From Leadbetterella sp964563435 (GTDB lineage Bacteria > Bacteroidota > Bacteroidia > Cytophagales > Spirosomataceae), in NCBI GenBank assembly GCA_964563435.1, contig CAZLXI010000018.1, positions 1 to 64,000 of the forward strand: a stretch of 64,000 bases of DNA, written 5' to 3'. Positions 16,579-23,047 of the stretch are shown here, one piece after another. The notes below the pieces were generated by a model. The model did no database searches. It was not told the DNA's origin and saw only the letters and a program-made list of their open reading frames with translations. The position numbers were made by a program, and so were the translations under genes. Within the stretch, counting starts at the first letter, position 1. Every line of letters starts with the position of its first letter.

Positions 16579-17148
16579 TTACTCATCAATACTTGATAAG
16601 AGACTTTTGATGCGCTCAGGTTGAATGTATATTATTTCATACTCCTCTCTTTCTCCGAAATATGCAATTACGTCTTTTTTGTTTACAGTAATAGAGTGCA
16701 CCGTCTTGTCTAAGTGGTTAGTACTGAAATTCCTTACATATTTATCAGCGAAATGCTTAGCAACTCCTTTTTTTAGCGACCACGATACACCAAATTCACC
16801 TTTTTTTTGCTCATACTTAGTCATTCCCCTGTAGATAGTAATAGTGTCAGGCAGTGAGTTCAAATATTGTAACTCTTCATTGGTCATTAAGCGGTCTCTA
16901 TCTTCATCACCTCTTGTGAAACACCTTAAAACGTCATCGGAAAATTCATAAAGATTGTCGCTCATTTGATAAGCGCGTCGCAATGCGTACCAATACAAAT
17001 CGCCGTGTAGCCAATCTGCTAGTTCATTGAGAAAAAGTAAAAATCTATCTTCGGAAGAAACTGTTAATAATACATTGTTGACGGTTTCTTCTGTCGCATC
17101 TTGATGAAATTCATCTAATGCTATTTCTCGGTATTCTTCTATAGTCAT
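16579..17148 (-). CDS. Predicted ADP-ribosyltransferase, 189 aa
   Basis: The C-terminal 90 residues follow the R-S-E pattern of ADP-ribosyltransferases: ITIYRGM with R107, FGVSWSLKKGVAKHFA with the S-W-S at 122-124 and the usual helix after it, and GEREEYEIIYI with glutamates at 166-171 as the E-x-E site. The N-terminal half is helical and acidic. It has no signal peptide or transmembrane segment, so it would act in the producing cell, as toxins in phage defence do. A small gene follows after 17 bp. The family is assigned from motif spacing only; a non-enzymatic relative is possible. Confidence 0.55.
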   Translation of the reverse strand: MTIEEYREIALDEFHQDATEETVNNVLLTVSSEDRFLLFLNELADWLHGDLYWYALRRAYQMSDNLYEFSDDVLRCFTRGDEDRDRLMTNEELQYLNSLPDTITIYRGMTKYEQKKGEFGVSWSLKKGVAKHFADKYVRNFSTNHLDKTVHSITVNKKDVIAYFGEREEYEIIYIQPERIKSLLSSIDE

Positions 17149-17323
17149 ATATTATTTATTTTATTATAATCACATCCAAACCGCCCCACTTCCACCAGTT
17201 TGATACACAATGACATAACACTTTACTAAAAACGTTTGTAATAGGAACGTAATTAACTTATTATCAATAATTTATATACAATTTCTTTTCCAATATTCGT
17301 TATTAAAGATGAATATAGAATGC

Positions 17324-17614
17324 TCATTTCTGTTTGCCGATCTTTGACGTATCAACCTGGCCCACCTCAACCATTCTTTCGCCCTGCTTCATATAAATAG
17401 GCTCCAAACTCTCCACTTCCTTAGTTGAAACAAACAGATCCTTTACATCCACGTCGAGGGCGGAGGCGATGGCTATAAGGGTTTCAATTTTGGGATATTG
17501 ATCTCCTTTTACAATTCGGGAAATACTGGTTTCGGTCAGCCCTATCTTATTGGCTAAATCTTTTCCGGTAACACCCTTTTCGGTCAAAACCTCTTTGATT
17601 CTTAATACGCTCAT
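17324..17614 (-). CDS. XRE-family repressor of the element
   Basis: Residues 1-65 form a canonical Cro/CI helix-turn-helix (MSVLRIKEVLTEKGVTGKDLANKIGLTETSISRIVKG), followed by a short tail without a protease or oligomerisation domain. The gene is divergent from the small-gene block starting at 17759. The 144-bp gap contains two identical palindromic operators. This is the layout of a CI-like control region. The leftward genes behind it (ART, HD, TAC) read in the same direction and could be expressed while the element is dormant. Release from repression may involve the ImmA-like peptidase at 23380. Confidence 0.8.
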   Translation of the reverse strand: MSVLRIKEVLTEKGVTGKDLANKIGLTETSISRIVKGDQYPKIETLIAIASALDVDVKDLFVSTKEVESLEPIYMKQGERMVEVGQVDTSKIGKQK

Positions 17615-17634
17615 TCAGTATGTGTTTAATAGTA

Positions 17635-17741
17635 CAAAGATAGTTAATTTACTTTAAATGTAAATTTATATGAAAATAATTTACATAAAAATTGCATTAT
17701 ATTGTACTTATATGTAAATTTGTTTCATAATAATTTACATA
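17635..17741. promoter_or_regulatory. Divergent promoter region with two identical operators
   Basis: Two operators share the same geometry: TGTAAATT, 11 bp, AATTTACA, at 17659-17685 and 17713-17739. Their centres are 54 bp apart. A further half site AATTTAC lies at 17646-17652. The rightward promoter is TTG (17692-17694), 20 bp, TAAATTTG (17715-17722), so operator 2 covers its -7 element. The leftward -7 element is TATCTTTG on the minus strand (17642-17635), next to operator 1. Repressor binding would control both directions. Confidence 0.75.
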
Positions 17742-17758
17742 TTAGTATAATTTAGATC

Positions 17759-17965
17759 ATGAACATTCTATCAAACGACCGCCTTCAAAGAATCGCCCGA
17801 AATATCAATGCGATGGAGATTACTGATGACCCACGGAATTACCTGTACTGGCGCAGTGTCTATGCCCGCATATCAAGGGTAACAAAACAACTGACAGACG
17901 GGGACAAAGCCGCCCTGCTTCCTTTATGTGATCAAAGAAAAGCTAAATGTTTCAACCTTATCTAA
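17759..17965 (+). CDS. Small early protein, 68 aa
   Basis: This is the first gene rightward from the repressor-controlled promoter, the place of cro, excisionase or antirepressor genes. The sequence is basic and helical (NDRLQRIARNIN, YWRSVYARISRVTKQLT) without a clear HTH. No family is recognised. Confidence 0.55.
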   Translation: MNILSNDRLQRIARNINAMEITDDPRNYLYWRSVYARISRVTKQLTDGDKAALLPLCDQRKAKCFNLI

Positions 17966-17976
17966 CCTTCATAATT

Positions 17977-18171
17977 ATGAAAACAGAACAGAATATCAAT
18001 CAAGCCACGGTTCAGCTCGAAAGTGTTTTAGCCTCCACTAAAAAGCACGTTGCAGAGAATGGCGATCCTTTCGGAATTGCGGAGGCCAGTTACAAAGAGT
18101 TAGAAGGTCTCCTCAGGAAAGCGGGTGCGCTTATCCGGGAGCTTGCTAATGACTATTCACCAATCGTATAG
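17977..18171 (+). CDS. Small early protein, 64 aa
   Basis: The start is ATG 17977, preceded by the A-rich context ataattATG; an in-frame ATG at 17947 lies inside the previous gene and is less likely. The protein is helical (INQATVQLESVLASTKKHVAENG) and acidic. Function unknown. Confidence 0.5.
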   Translation: MKTEQNINQATVQLESVLASTKKHVAENGDPFGIAEASYKELEGLLRKAGALIRELANDYSPIV

Positions 18172-18199
18172 AACATCAATTTTAAATCAAATCAATACT

Positions 18200-18553
18200 A
18201 TGGAAAACCAAATTGTTTTAACCGGAAAAGAGGCGATGGAATATCACCTCTTTAAAAGAGAACTCGATAAGTTTTACAAATACAAGGGGTACGAGTTTAG
18301 CATTACGGGACTCATGAATACGGTCTTTGAGATATTCCGGGAGTACACAGCCGCCAGAGCCGCCCTCGAAGAGGTTCACCTATATCTACGTGGCCTGGAT
18401 TTTGGTGAAAATGAAGATTTTAACAACGCCAGAGATGTCGCCGTTGAAGCCGAATCGTGCAAGCCGGAAAACTCAAAGATAAGGGATTGGAATAGCGATC
18501 TTAATCTCTTAACGAAGGCGCTGACTATACTGTCATTAATCTCCTGGAAATAA
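18200..18553 (+). CDS. Small early protein, 117 aa
   Basis: The start ATG 18200 (caatactATG) is chosen over an upstream ATG at 18125 that overlaps the previous gene. The sequence is helical with aromatic residues (EYHLFKRELDKFYKYKGYEFS, NTVFEIFREYTAARAALEEV). No domain is recognised. It is part of the rightward small-gene operon. Confidence 0.55.
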   Translation: MENQIVLTGKEAMEYHLFKRELDKFYKYKGYEFSITGLMNTVFEIFREYTAARAALEEVHLYLRGLDFGENEDFNNARDVAVEAESCKPENSKIRDWNSDLNLLTKALTILSLISWK

Positions 18554-18578
18554 TTATTAACCCAAAACAAATACAGAC

Positions 18579-18707
18579 ATGAGCGAATCAGAACTTCAGA
18601 TATTTATGATTAATACATTTCGTGAAGAAGTTAAGAGACTCGAAGCCTCGAACAGGCGCCTCCGGGAGCTTATAGAAAGCCTCCTTGCGGCGAACAGAAG
18701 CAATTAA
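18579..18707 (+). CDS. Very small coiled-coil protein, 42 aa
   Basis: ATG 18579 opens a 42-codon frame (MSESELQIFMINTFREEV and on to LIESLLAANRSN). The leader aacaaatacagacATG resembles its neighbours, and the gene fits without overlap between 18553 and 18738. The leucine and arginine spacing suggests a short amphipathic helix. Confidence 0.5.
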   Translation: MSESELQIFMINTFREEVKRLEASNRRLRELIESLLAANRSN

Positions 18708-18737
18708 GTATATCACCATTTAAACAGTAGCAAAATC

Positions 18738-18983
18738 ATGAAAAACGAAGCAGTACACCCGGCACTAATTGAGGTCCGGGCTATTCTCGAAGAAGCCAAA
18801 GTAAAGTTTGATAAATGGTACGACAAGCATATTCCTAAGGGAGACGAAGACAACGGACTGGACAAAGGTAATGCCAGGGAGGTGTCCGACAATTTGGATA
18901 GTGCTATTGTTGACCTAAATATGGTCATTGGCAGCGATATCGTTCGCAGAAAAATATTCAATGAAGCAGGAGTAAAACTTTAA
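18738..18983 (+). CDS. Small early protein, paralogue of the next gene, 81 aa
   Basis: The protein begins MKNEAVHPALIEVRAILEEA and ends in SAIVDLNMVIGSDIVRRK. The next gene has MKNQQIHPELVRLFVALEDV and ARVQLSELINVDIVQRAK at the same places, so the two arose by tandem duplication. Both are acidic and helical. Function unknown. Confidence 0.6.
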   Translation: MKNEAVHPALIEVRAILEEAKVKFDKWYDKHIPKGDEDNGLDKGNAREVSDNLDSAIVDLNMVIGSDIVRRKIFNEAGVKL

Positions 18984-18996
18984 ACCAATTTCAAAG

Positions 18997-19260
18997 ATGA
19001 AAAACCAACAAATACACCCCGAGTTGGTCCGGCTGTTCGTAGCACTTGAAGACGTGTATAATAGTTTCGGAGCATTATCGGATGAAGAGGGTTCATTCTT
19101 GAACGAATCCGAATACAACCCTTTTACACGTGACTTTGAAAACGCTTTAGGCGATGCCCGTGTGCAGCTTTCCGAGCTGATCAATGTAGATATAGTGCAA
19201 CGAGCAAAAGCGGCCAGCACAAGGCCTGAAATAGAGTTTAAAACTAATGAAATGTTTTGA
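18997..19260 (+). CDS. Small early protein, paralogue of the previous gene, 87 aa
   Basis: It is 13 bp from its paralogue at 18738 and shares the HPxLxxx...ALED/ILEE start and the VDIVQRAK/SDIVRRKI end. The middle is diverged, with an acidic loop DEEGSFLNESEYNPFTRDFEN. The paired copies may form a heterodimer or show recent duplication. Confidence 0.6.
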   Translation: MKNQQIHPELVRLFVALEDVYNSFGALSDEEGSFLNESEYNPFTRDFENALGDARVQLSELINVDIVQRAKAASTRPEIEFKTNEMF

Positions 19261-19262
19261 TT

Positions 19263-19586
19263 ATGGGAATGACAGTAGAGAACGCAGTAGCGGAGATAAT
19301 TGATTGGGGTAAATCTGAATATCTTTTTGATTTGGTTGAGAAAAATCAGGAATTAATATCAATGATTGCCACGGCAACCCTGATTGCGTACGAAAGTCTC
19401 GACAAGCTCAAAAAGTATCCCGAAGCAGTAGGTTGTATAAGCTCCATACTTGAAATACTACCTTCGAGCAGTATTTTAGACAACACAATGTTTGACTTCC
19501 GAAAGATCAATAAACTTCTTACCGCCATAGCCATAGAGCGACTGGAGCATGAAAAGAACGTTATAGGAGCGGCCAAGCTGGCCTGA
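19263..19586 (+). CDS. Small early helical protein, 107 aa
   Basis: The start is ATG 19263 or 19269; the TTG at 19257 overlaps the previous stop. The protein is helical throughout (AEIIDWGKSEYLFDLVEKNQ, NKLLTAIAIERLEHEKNV). No family is recognised. It belongs to the rightward small-gene block. Confidence 0.5.
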   Translation: MGMTVENAVAEIIDWGKSEYLFDLVEKNQELISMIATATLIAYESLDKLKKYPEAVGCISSILEILPSSSILDNTMFDFRKINKLLTAIAIERLEHEKNVIGAAKLA

Positions 19587-19618
19587 ATTATTTATTAACA
19601 TTTAAATTTTAAACAGTT

Positions 19619-19951
19619 ATGTCACAGATTGTAACAAACTCAACATTAAATCTCGTACCAGGAGAAGACCTACAAAACATCTACGATTTTATGCACGACA
19701 CCCGTGCAATGCTAATCCAGTACAAGCAGGAAAACGAAGCTCTGAAACTTGAAAAGCGCCGGTACACTATTGCACAGTTAGCGGAGTTGTGGAGCTGTTC
19801 CGGAGATGCAGCACGTAAGCGCGTCGAAGCGGCCGCAAAGTATCTAAAGATTACGCCGATACGATTTGTTAACGATAAAAGGAACGATACATACACTGGA
19901 ACGGATGTTGTACGAATCGAGGACTTATATCGCAAAGGAGTGAAATTGTAG
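19619..19951 (+). CDS. Putative HTH DNA-binding protein, 110 aa
   Basis: After a helical N-terminus (LQNIYDFMHDTRAMLIQYKQE) comes a likely helix-turn-helix at residues 50-80, with YTIAQLAELWSCSGDAARKR and then VEAAAKYLKITPIRFVNDKR. It ends in a basic tail. It closes the small early operon and is followed by a strong GC-rich hairpin. A regulator of later genes is likely, by position. Confidence 0.55.
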   Translation: MSQIVTNSTLNLVPGEDLQNIYDFMHDTRAMLIQYKQENEALKLEKRRYTIAQLAELWSCSGDAARKRVEAAAKYLKITPIRFVNDKRNDTYTGTDVVRIEDLYRKGVKL

Positions 19952-19973
19952 CATTAGTACTAATCGCACAACC

Positions 19974-20004
19974 GGGGGGGCGTCATTTTGTCGACCCCCT
20001 TTTT
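19974..20004 (+). terminator. Terminator-like hairpin between two small genes
   Basis: A run of seven G (19974-19980) can pair with CCCCC (19995-19999) and is followed by a T run (20000-20004). The GTG of the next gene starts at 20005, so the hairpin can affect both termination and initiation of that gene. Confidence 0.55.
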
Positions 20005-20166
20005 GTGAATAATAACAATCCTGAAACAATCCAAAACAACGTACGAGAGGCGTTAACGCAGGGCATTGAGACACTGATAGCGGCCGGAGCTGTTCAGGCC
20101 AGTAGAAACGATATCATAAAGGCTATCGAGAGCGCTAAGCACATCCGGACGGTTCTTACAGAATAA
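20005..20166 (+). CDS. Small hypothetical protein, 53 aa, GTG start
   Basis: The frame from GTG 20005 encodes MNNNNPETIQNNVREAL and on to HIRTVLTE. It is a single helical protein (ALTQGIETLIAAGAVQASRND). It sits directly behind a terminator-like hairpin, which argues for controlled expression. The frame is open further upstream but without ATG, GTG or TTG. Support is moderate. Confidence 0.45.
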   Translation: MNNNNPETIQNNVREALTQGIETLIAAGAVQASRNDIIKAIESAKHIRTVLTE

Positions 20167-20170
20167 TTTC

Positions 20171-20690
20171 AGGTAGATTGTATACCTCTGTCCAATTTTG
20201 GACAATCCCCCATTTCATTGTTTTTTACAACGAATTTACAATGACTGCCCAGTTTTGGGCTATCGTCAGCTTCCTGTTTTTTACAGCCTTTTTACAGGTT
20301 AGCGGAAATTTCCGCCGACCTGGTCGAGGAATTTTTTCCCTGACCTTATTAATCCAAACCCTTATTAGTGAACGAATAACCAATTTTGGGTAGATATCGG
20401 GGTGTCGTGAAACACGACAGGTCAAAGGGGGTGCTTTGAAAGCACATCCCAAAAGGGGGCGGTTTCAAAACACCTCCTTTTGTGACGATCAGTAGACTAA
20501 AGGGGTGAACGAAATGGACAGCCCTATGGGGTAATTTGAAATTACCTCATAGATGGGGTACCTACTAGGTACCTCATAGCGTTGTCCAACTTTGGATAGA
20601 CCCCCGCACAGATTTGAGCAAGGGTAACCAATCGAGATTCCGGTTGGTTGAACGAACGGAAATTTTCGTTCGTTAAGGGGTGCTATAGCA
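20171..20690. repeat. Array of hairpins in non-coding DNA
   Basis: This stretch has no convincing gene and at least fourteen inverted repeats. They are: 20171-20187; 20190-20203 (GTCCAATTTTGGAC); 20247-20260; 20302-20315 (GCGGAAATTTCCGC); 20316-20326; 20327-20338; 20380-20389; 20403-20419 (7-bp stem); 20427-20449; 20451-20481; 20524-20552 (13-bp stem, TGA loop); 20553-20577 (11-bp stem); 20585-20596; 20627-20648 (8-bp stem); 20650-20673 (8-bp perfect stem); and 20681-20690. Two families can be seen: CCAA-n-TTGG hairpins, and GGGGT/ACCTC hairpins with a G.T wobble always at the same pair. Confidence 0.8.
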
Positions 20691-20700
20691 AGGCTTAAAG

Positions 20701-20928
20701 GGTTGCTTACTTTTTGGTTACAAAAGGTTACAATATTCAACACTTTCCGACAAAAAAGAATTGGCAAGAATTGGCGAAAAATGGCGAACATTTTCAGATG
20801 TGTAGAAGCAATAAACCCGAGTTTTCCGAGACTATAAAAAAGGTTCGGAACGTGGCAGCCTATTGGGAAAAGTTGGGAAAAATTGGGAAATGATTTGCCC
20901 TTCCTCTCTTCCATAGCCCTTTAGTAAA
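20701..20928. repeat. Iteron-like 10-bp-periodic direct repeats, candidate origin
   Basis: ATTGGC or ATGGC units occur at 20760, 20770 and 20781 with about 10-bp period. TTGGGAAA occurs at 20863-20870, 20873-20880 and 20883-20890 with an exact 10-bp period. GGTTACA occurs at 20716 and 20727. The helical phasing resembles iteron arrays bound by replication initiators. It lies next to the hairpin array and far from any reading frame I trust. An origin used with the DUF6291 and primase-helicase proteins is inferred. Confidence 0.5.
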
Positions 20929-21000
20929 TTGCTACAATTACTATCAACTATTTCGATAATCATTTACCAGCCGGTATTTAGGTTTGCACAAAAAAACACA

Positions 21001-21234
21001 ATGGCAAGATTTATCGAAATCATCGAGAAGTGTATGGAGCCGAGATTTAGGGATGAGTATCGATATATCAGTATGACCTACCGGGACGAAGGAACAGAGG
21101 CAGGAGTAACCAGCTTTCGCATTGACGGAAAATCTTTCAGCAAGATGCTCAACAATCGCGACGGATGGCTTCAGTGCAAACGGACGGTCAACGGAATTGA
21201 GGTTCCTTTCGTTATCCGTATGGTTGAGAGATGA
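21001..21234 (+). CDS. Small hypothetical protein, 77 aa
   Basis: ATG 21001 (caaaaaaacacaATG) is preferred over 20929 because its A-rich context matches other genes here. The protein reads MARFIEIIEKCMEPRF, then YRYISMTYRDEGTEAG, and ends VNGIEVPFVIRMVER. It has a small alpha-beta pattern. No family is recognised. It follows the hairpin and repeat region and precedes another palindrome cluster. Confidence 0.5.
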   Translation: MARFIEIIEKCMEPRFRDEYRYISMTYRDEGTEAGVTSFRIDGKSFSKMLNNRDGWLQCKRTVNGIEVPFVIRMVER

Positions 21235-21236
21235 TT

Positions 21237-21345
21237 CCCCAAAGTTGGGGAGTTGTGTAATTGGCGATAGCTACTCATGAGTAAACCTGACAAAAATGCA
21301 GAAATTGCATACCTATAAAAAACAGGTTTTTTGAATTTTTTTACA
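21237..21345. repeat. Palindromes downstream of the 77-aa gene
   Basis: CCCCAA (21237-21242) pairs with TTGGGG (21245-21250). TACTCATGAGTA at 21272-21283 is a perfect palindrome. AACCTG near 21284 can pair with CAGGTT near 21321, followed by a T run, forming a terminator-like structure. The first belongs to the CCAA/TTGG family of the 20.2-20.6 kb array. Confidence 0.5.
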
Positions 21346-21415
21346 CTATAAAAAAGGCCTCCATGATCCAAACTTGACAAAACTTGACAGTATGACAAAA
21401 AAGAACCCGATTCGA

Positions 21416-21447
21416 TTGCATAATTCGATGATGTATTTATACATTTG
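21416..21447 (+). promoter_or_regulatory. Predicted promoter of the secreted-protein pair
   Basis: TTG at 21416-21418 and TACATTTG at 21440-21447 (exact TAnnTTTG) are 21 bp apart; the ATG at 21467 is 20 bp downstream. Confidence 0.6.
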
Positions 21448-21466
21448 AGTGGTAAACCATTAGAAT

Positions 21467-22057
21467 ATGAAATCTTATCTACTGCTCCTGTTGTTTTTTA
21501 TTCCCTTTGTCAATTTCGCTCAAATATCAAAGTACGAAAAAGATAAGTTTACCGGTAAAGAAATTATCGAAAGTGAGTTCGTGAAAATTCATTCGGATAA
21601 ATTTGGTGGTGCAACTGATGGCGCCCGTCTCACAAAAAGACTCTGGTTAAATTGCACCTCACTGGACGGAAATGATTTTTTGAGAATTAAATGGGCCACA
21701 AATAAAGCGCTTCTTTATATCCCCGCAGGCTCAGAAGTGATTTTCTTAGATGCAAAGGGGGAGACTTATAAATTCACCGCTCCAGAACAAATTACTGCGC
21801 GTAAGGGAGATGGAACAGTCGGAAGCTTTGGTTCAACATCCTATGGACTTGATATATTTTTAATTGGCGATATACAATCTCTTTCCGAAAAGCCTTTGAC
21901 TGATCTGCGTATTTATACCGATGATGGGTATTTCGATTTCCAATTGGCTAAGAACTCCGATAAGGAGGTCACAAAACAAATAAAATTTTTCTTTGATGCA
22001 ATTAATGGAAGTGTAGTTAAGAAGAAAACTTCCGCCAGATACGACGACTACCGATAA
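21467..22057 (+). CDS. Secreted hypothetical protein, 196 aa
   Basis: The N-terminus MKSYLLLLLFFIPFVNFAQ is a clear Sec signal peptide with cleavage after AQ, the common Bacteroidota form. The mature part is beta-rich (FLRIKWATNKALLYIPAGSE, GLDIFLIGDIQSL, TDLRIYTDDGYFDFQLAK) and ends with a basic tail. No lipobox is present, so it should reach the periplasm or outside. It has its own promoter and pairs with the next secreted gene, 17 bp downstream. In an integrated element this is probably lysogenic-conversion cargo; function unknown. Confidence 0.65.
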   Translation: MKSYLLLLLFFIPFVNFAQISKYEKDKFTGKEIIESEFVKIHSDKFGGATDGARLTKRLWLNCTSLDGNDFLRIKWATNKALLYIPAGSEVIFLDAKGETYKFTAPEQITARKGDGTVGSFGSTSYGLDIFLIGDIQSLSEKPLTDLRIYTDDGYFDFQLAKNSDKEVTKQIKFFFDAINGSVVKKKTSARYDDYR

Positions 22058-22074
22058 CAATAAACCAAATAAAA

Positions 22075-22671
22075 ATGAAAAAACTACTATTATTATTGAT
22101 TGCAAGCCCCTTTGCCGCTTTTTGCCAGTTTTCGCTAACACCTACCGGGCTGGCAACACAAGACGAGAGTAAATACATCACATACGAACTAGAGGGGCTT
22201 AGTAAGGAATTTCTATACTCTTCTGTTAAGGAATTTGTAATTAAATCTTATAAAAACCCTGATTTAGTTTTAAATGAAATTGAAAATCAGTCTATCACCA
22301 TCAAGGGCGTTCAACCAAGAGTTGTTGGTGTTAGATATATAAAATCAAAGCTCGATAGAAAAATAAATGGACGAGACTACGCTCTTCTTTACAGTATAGA
22401 CTATTCTATAACAATTCATTTTAAAGATGATAAATTAAGATTTGACATCCCGGATTTTACGTGCTTTAGAAATATGGACAAAGGATCAAAGGCTGATCTT
22501 TTTCTATCGAGCAAAAAACTAGGTTTTATGTCCAATGACGATAGGATTTACGACGAGGACGGGAATATTCTAGAAGAAGGCGCAAAAGGCCATATAGAGT
22601 CTTTTTTTAATGATTTCACAAAACTTACTATCGCATATATTAAAAATAGAAAATCAGAAAGCGACTGGTAA
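22075..22671 (+). CDS. Secreted DUF4468-like protein, 198 aa
   Basis: MKKLLLLLIASPFAAFCQ is a signal peptide. The rest alternates helices and strands (KEFLYSSVKEFVIKSYKN, NQSITIKGVQPRV, YSIDYSITIHFKDDKLRFDI) in the way I know from DUF4468 proteins with a TBP-like fold, which are common secreted proteins of Bacteroidota. The gene is probably co-transcribed with the secreted gene before it. The family call is tentative and the role unknown. Confidence 0.6.
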   Translation: MKKLLLLLIASPFAAFCQFSLTPTGLATQDESKYITYELEGLSKEFLYSSVKEFVIKSYKNPDLVLNEIENQSITIKGVQPRVVGVRYIKSKLDRKINGRDYALLYSIDYSITIHFKDDKLRFDIPDFTCFRNMDKGSKADLFLSSKKLGFMSNDDRIYDEDGNILEEGAKGHIESFFNDFTKLTIAYIKNRKSESDW

Positions 22672-22730
22672 AAACGATTAATCAATATCGCAAGAAACCA
22701 CATTGTGCTAATATCCTTTAAGTCTCGTAG

Positions 22731-22886
22731 GAACTGCTCAACCTGAACCCAAAGGATATCTCCCGGTACTTTGGCGGAGAAAACCGGGTTTCCGAAGTGC
22801 TGAATAAGAAAAGACAGCTCACCTTAAATATGGCTAAGAAGCTTCATAAGCACTTTGGTATTCCGGCGGATGTATTGTTAGCCTGA
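22731..22886 (+). pseudogene. HigA antitoxin remnant (C-terminal half only)
   Basis: The frame after a TAG at 22728 reads ELLNLNPKDISRYFGG, then ENRVSEVLNKKRQLTLNMAK, and ends IPADVLLA at the TGA 22884-22886. This is the second half of a HigA-type XRE antitoxin (SxVSEVLNxKRxLxxxM...GIPADVLL). There is no start codon at the beginning, no first half of the HTH, and no toxin gene upstream. It is a decayed toxin-antitoxin locus. A non-ATG start cannot be fully excluded. Confidence 0.7.
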
Positions 22887-22984
22887 ATCGATTTGTAGAC
22901 TTATTTAAATCCTTCAAAAAACGAATAGCATTTTTAAAAAAATGGCGTTTTTGTGTTTAAATAGACACTTTTTCTTTTAAAAAA

Positions 22985-23032
22985 ATGTTACAAAAAACCT
23001 TTTATCAAAAAAAGTATCTAATTTTGTAACAT
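22985..23032 (+). promoter_or_regulatory. Operator palindrome and promoter of the XRE/ImmA/PIN operon
   Basis: ATGTTACAAAA (22985-22995) and its exact complement TTTTGTAACAT (23022-23032) flank 26 bp. TAATTTTG at 23019-23026 is an exact TAnnTTTG element and overlaps the right arm. The XRE start is at 23048. This fits autoregulation by the XRE protein. Confidence 0.6.
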
Positions 23033-23047
23033 AATCAATTTAATACT

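Noticed and set aside
20171..20690. CRISPR array
   Set aside because: The inverted repeats differ in sequence and spacing and there is no constant direct repeat with unique spacers; no cas genes are seen.
20178..20914. Open frames across the hairpin region on both strands
   Set aside because: They run through the palindromes, have phage-atypical composition and no A-rich start context; the region is better explained as non-coding.
21277..21318. 13-codon frame MSKPDKNAEIAYL
   Set aside because: Too short and lies on a palindrome; slight likeness to the fragment at 13268 is not enough for a call.
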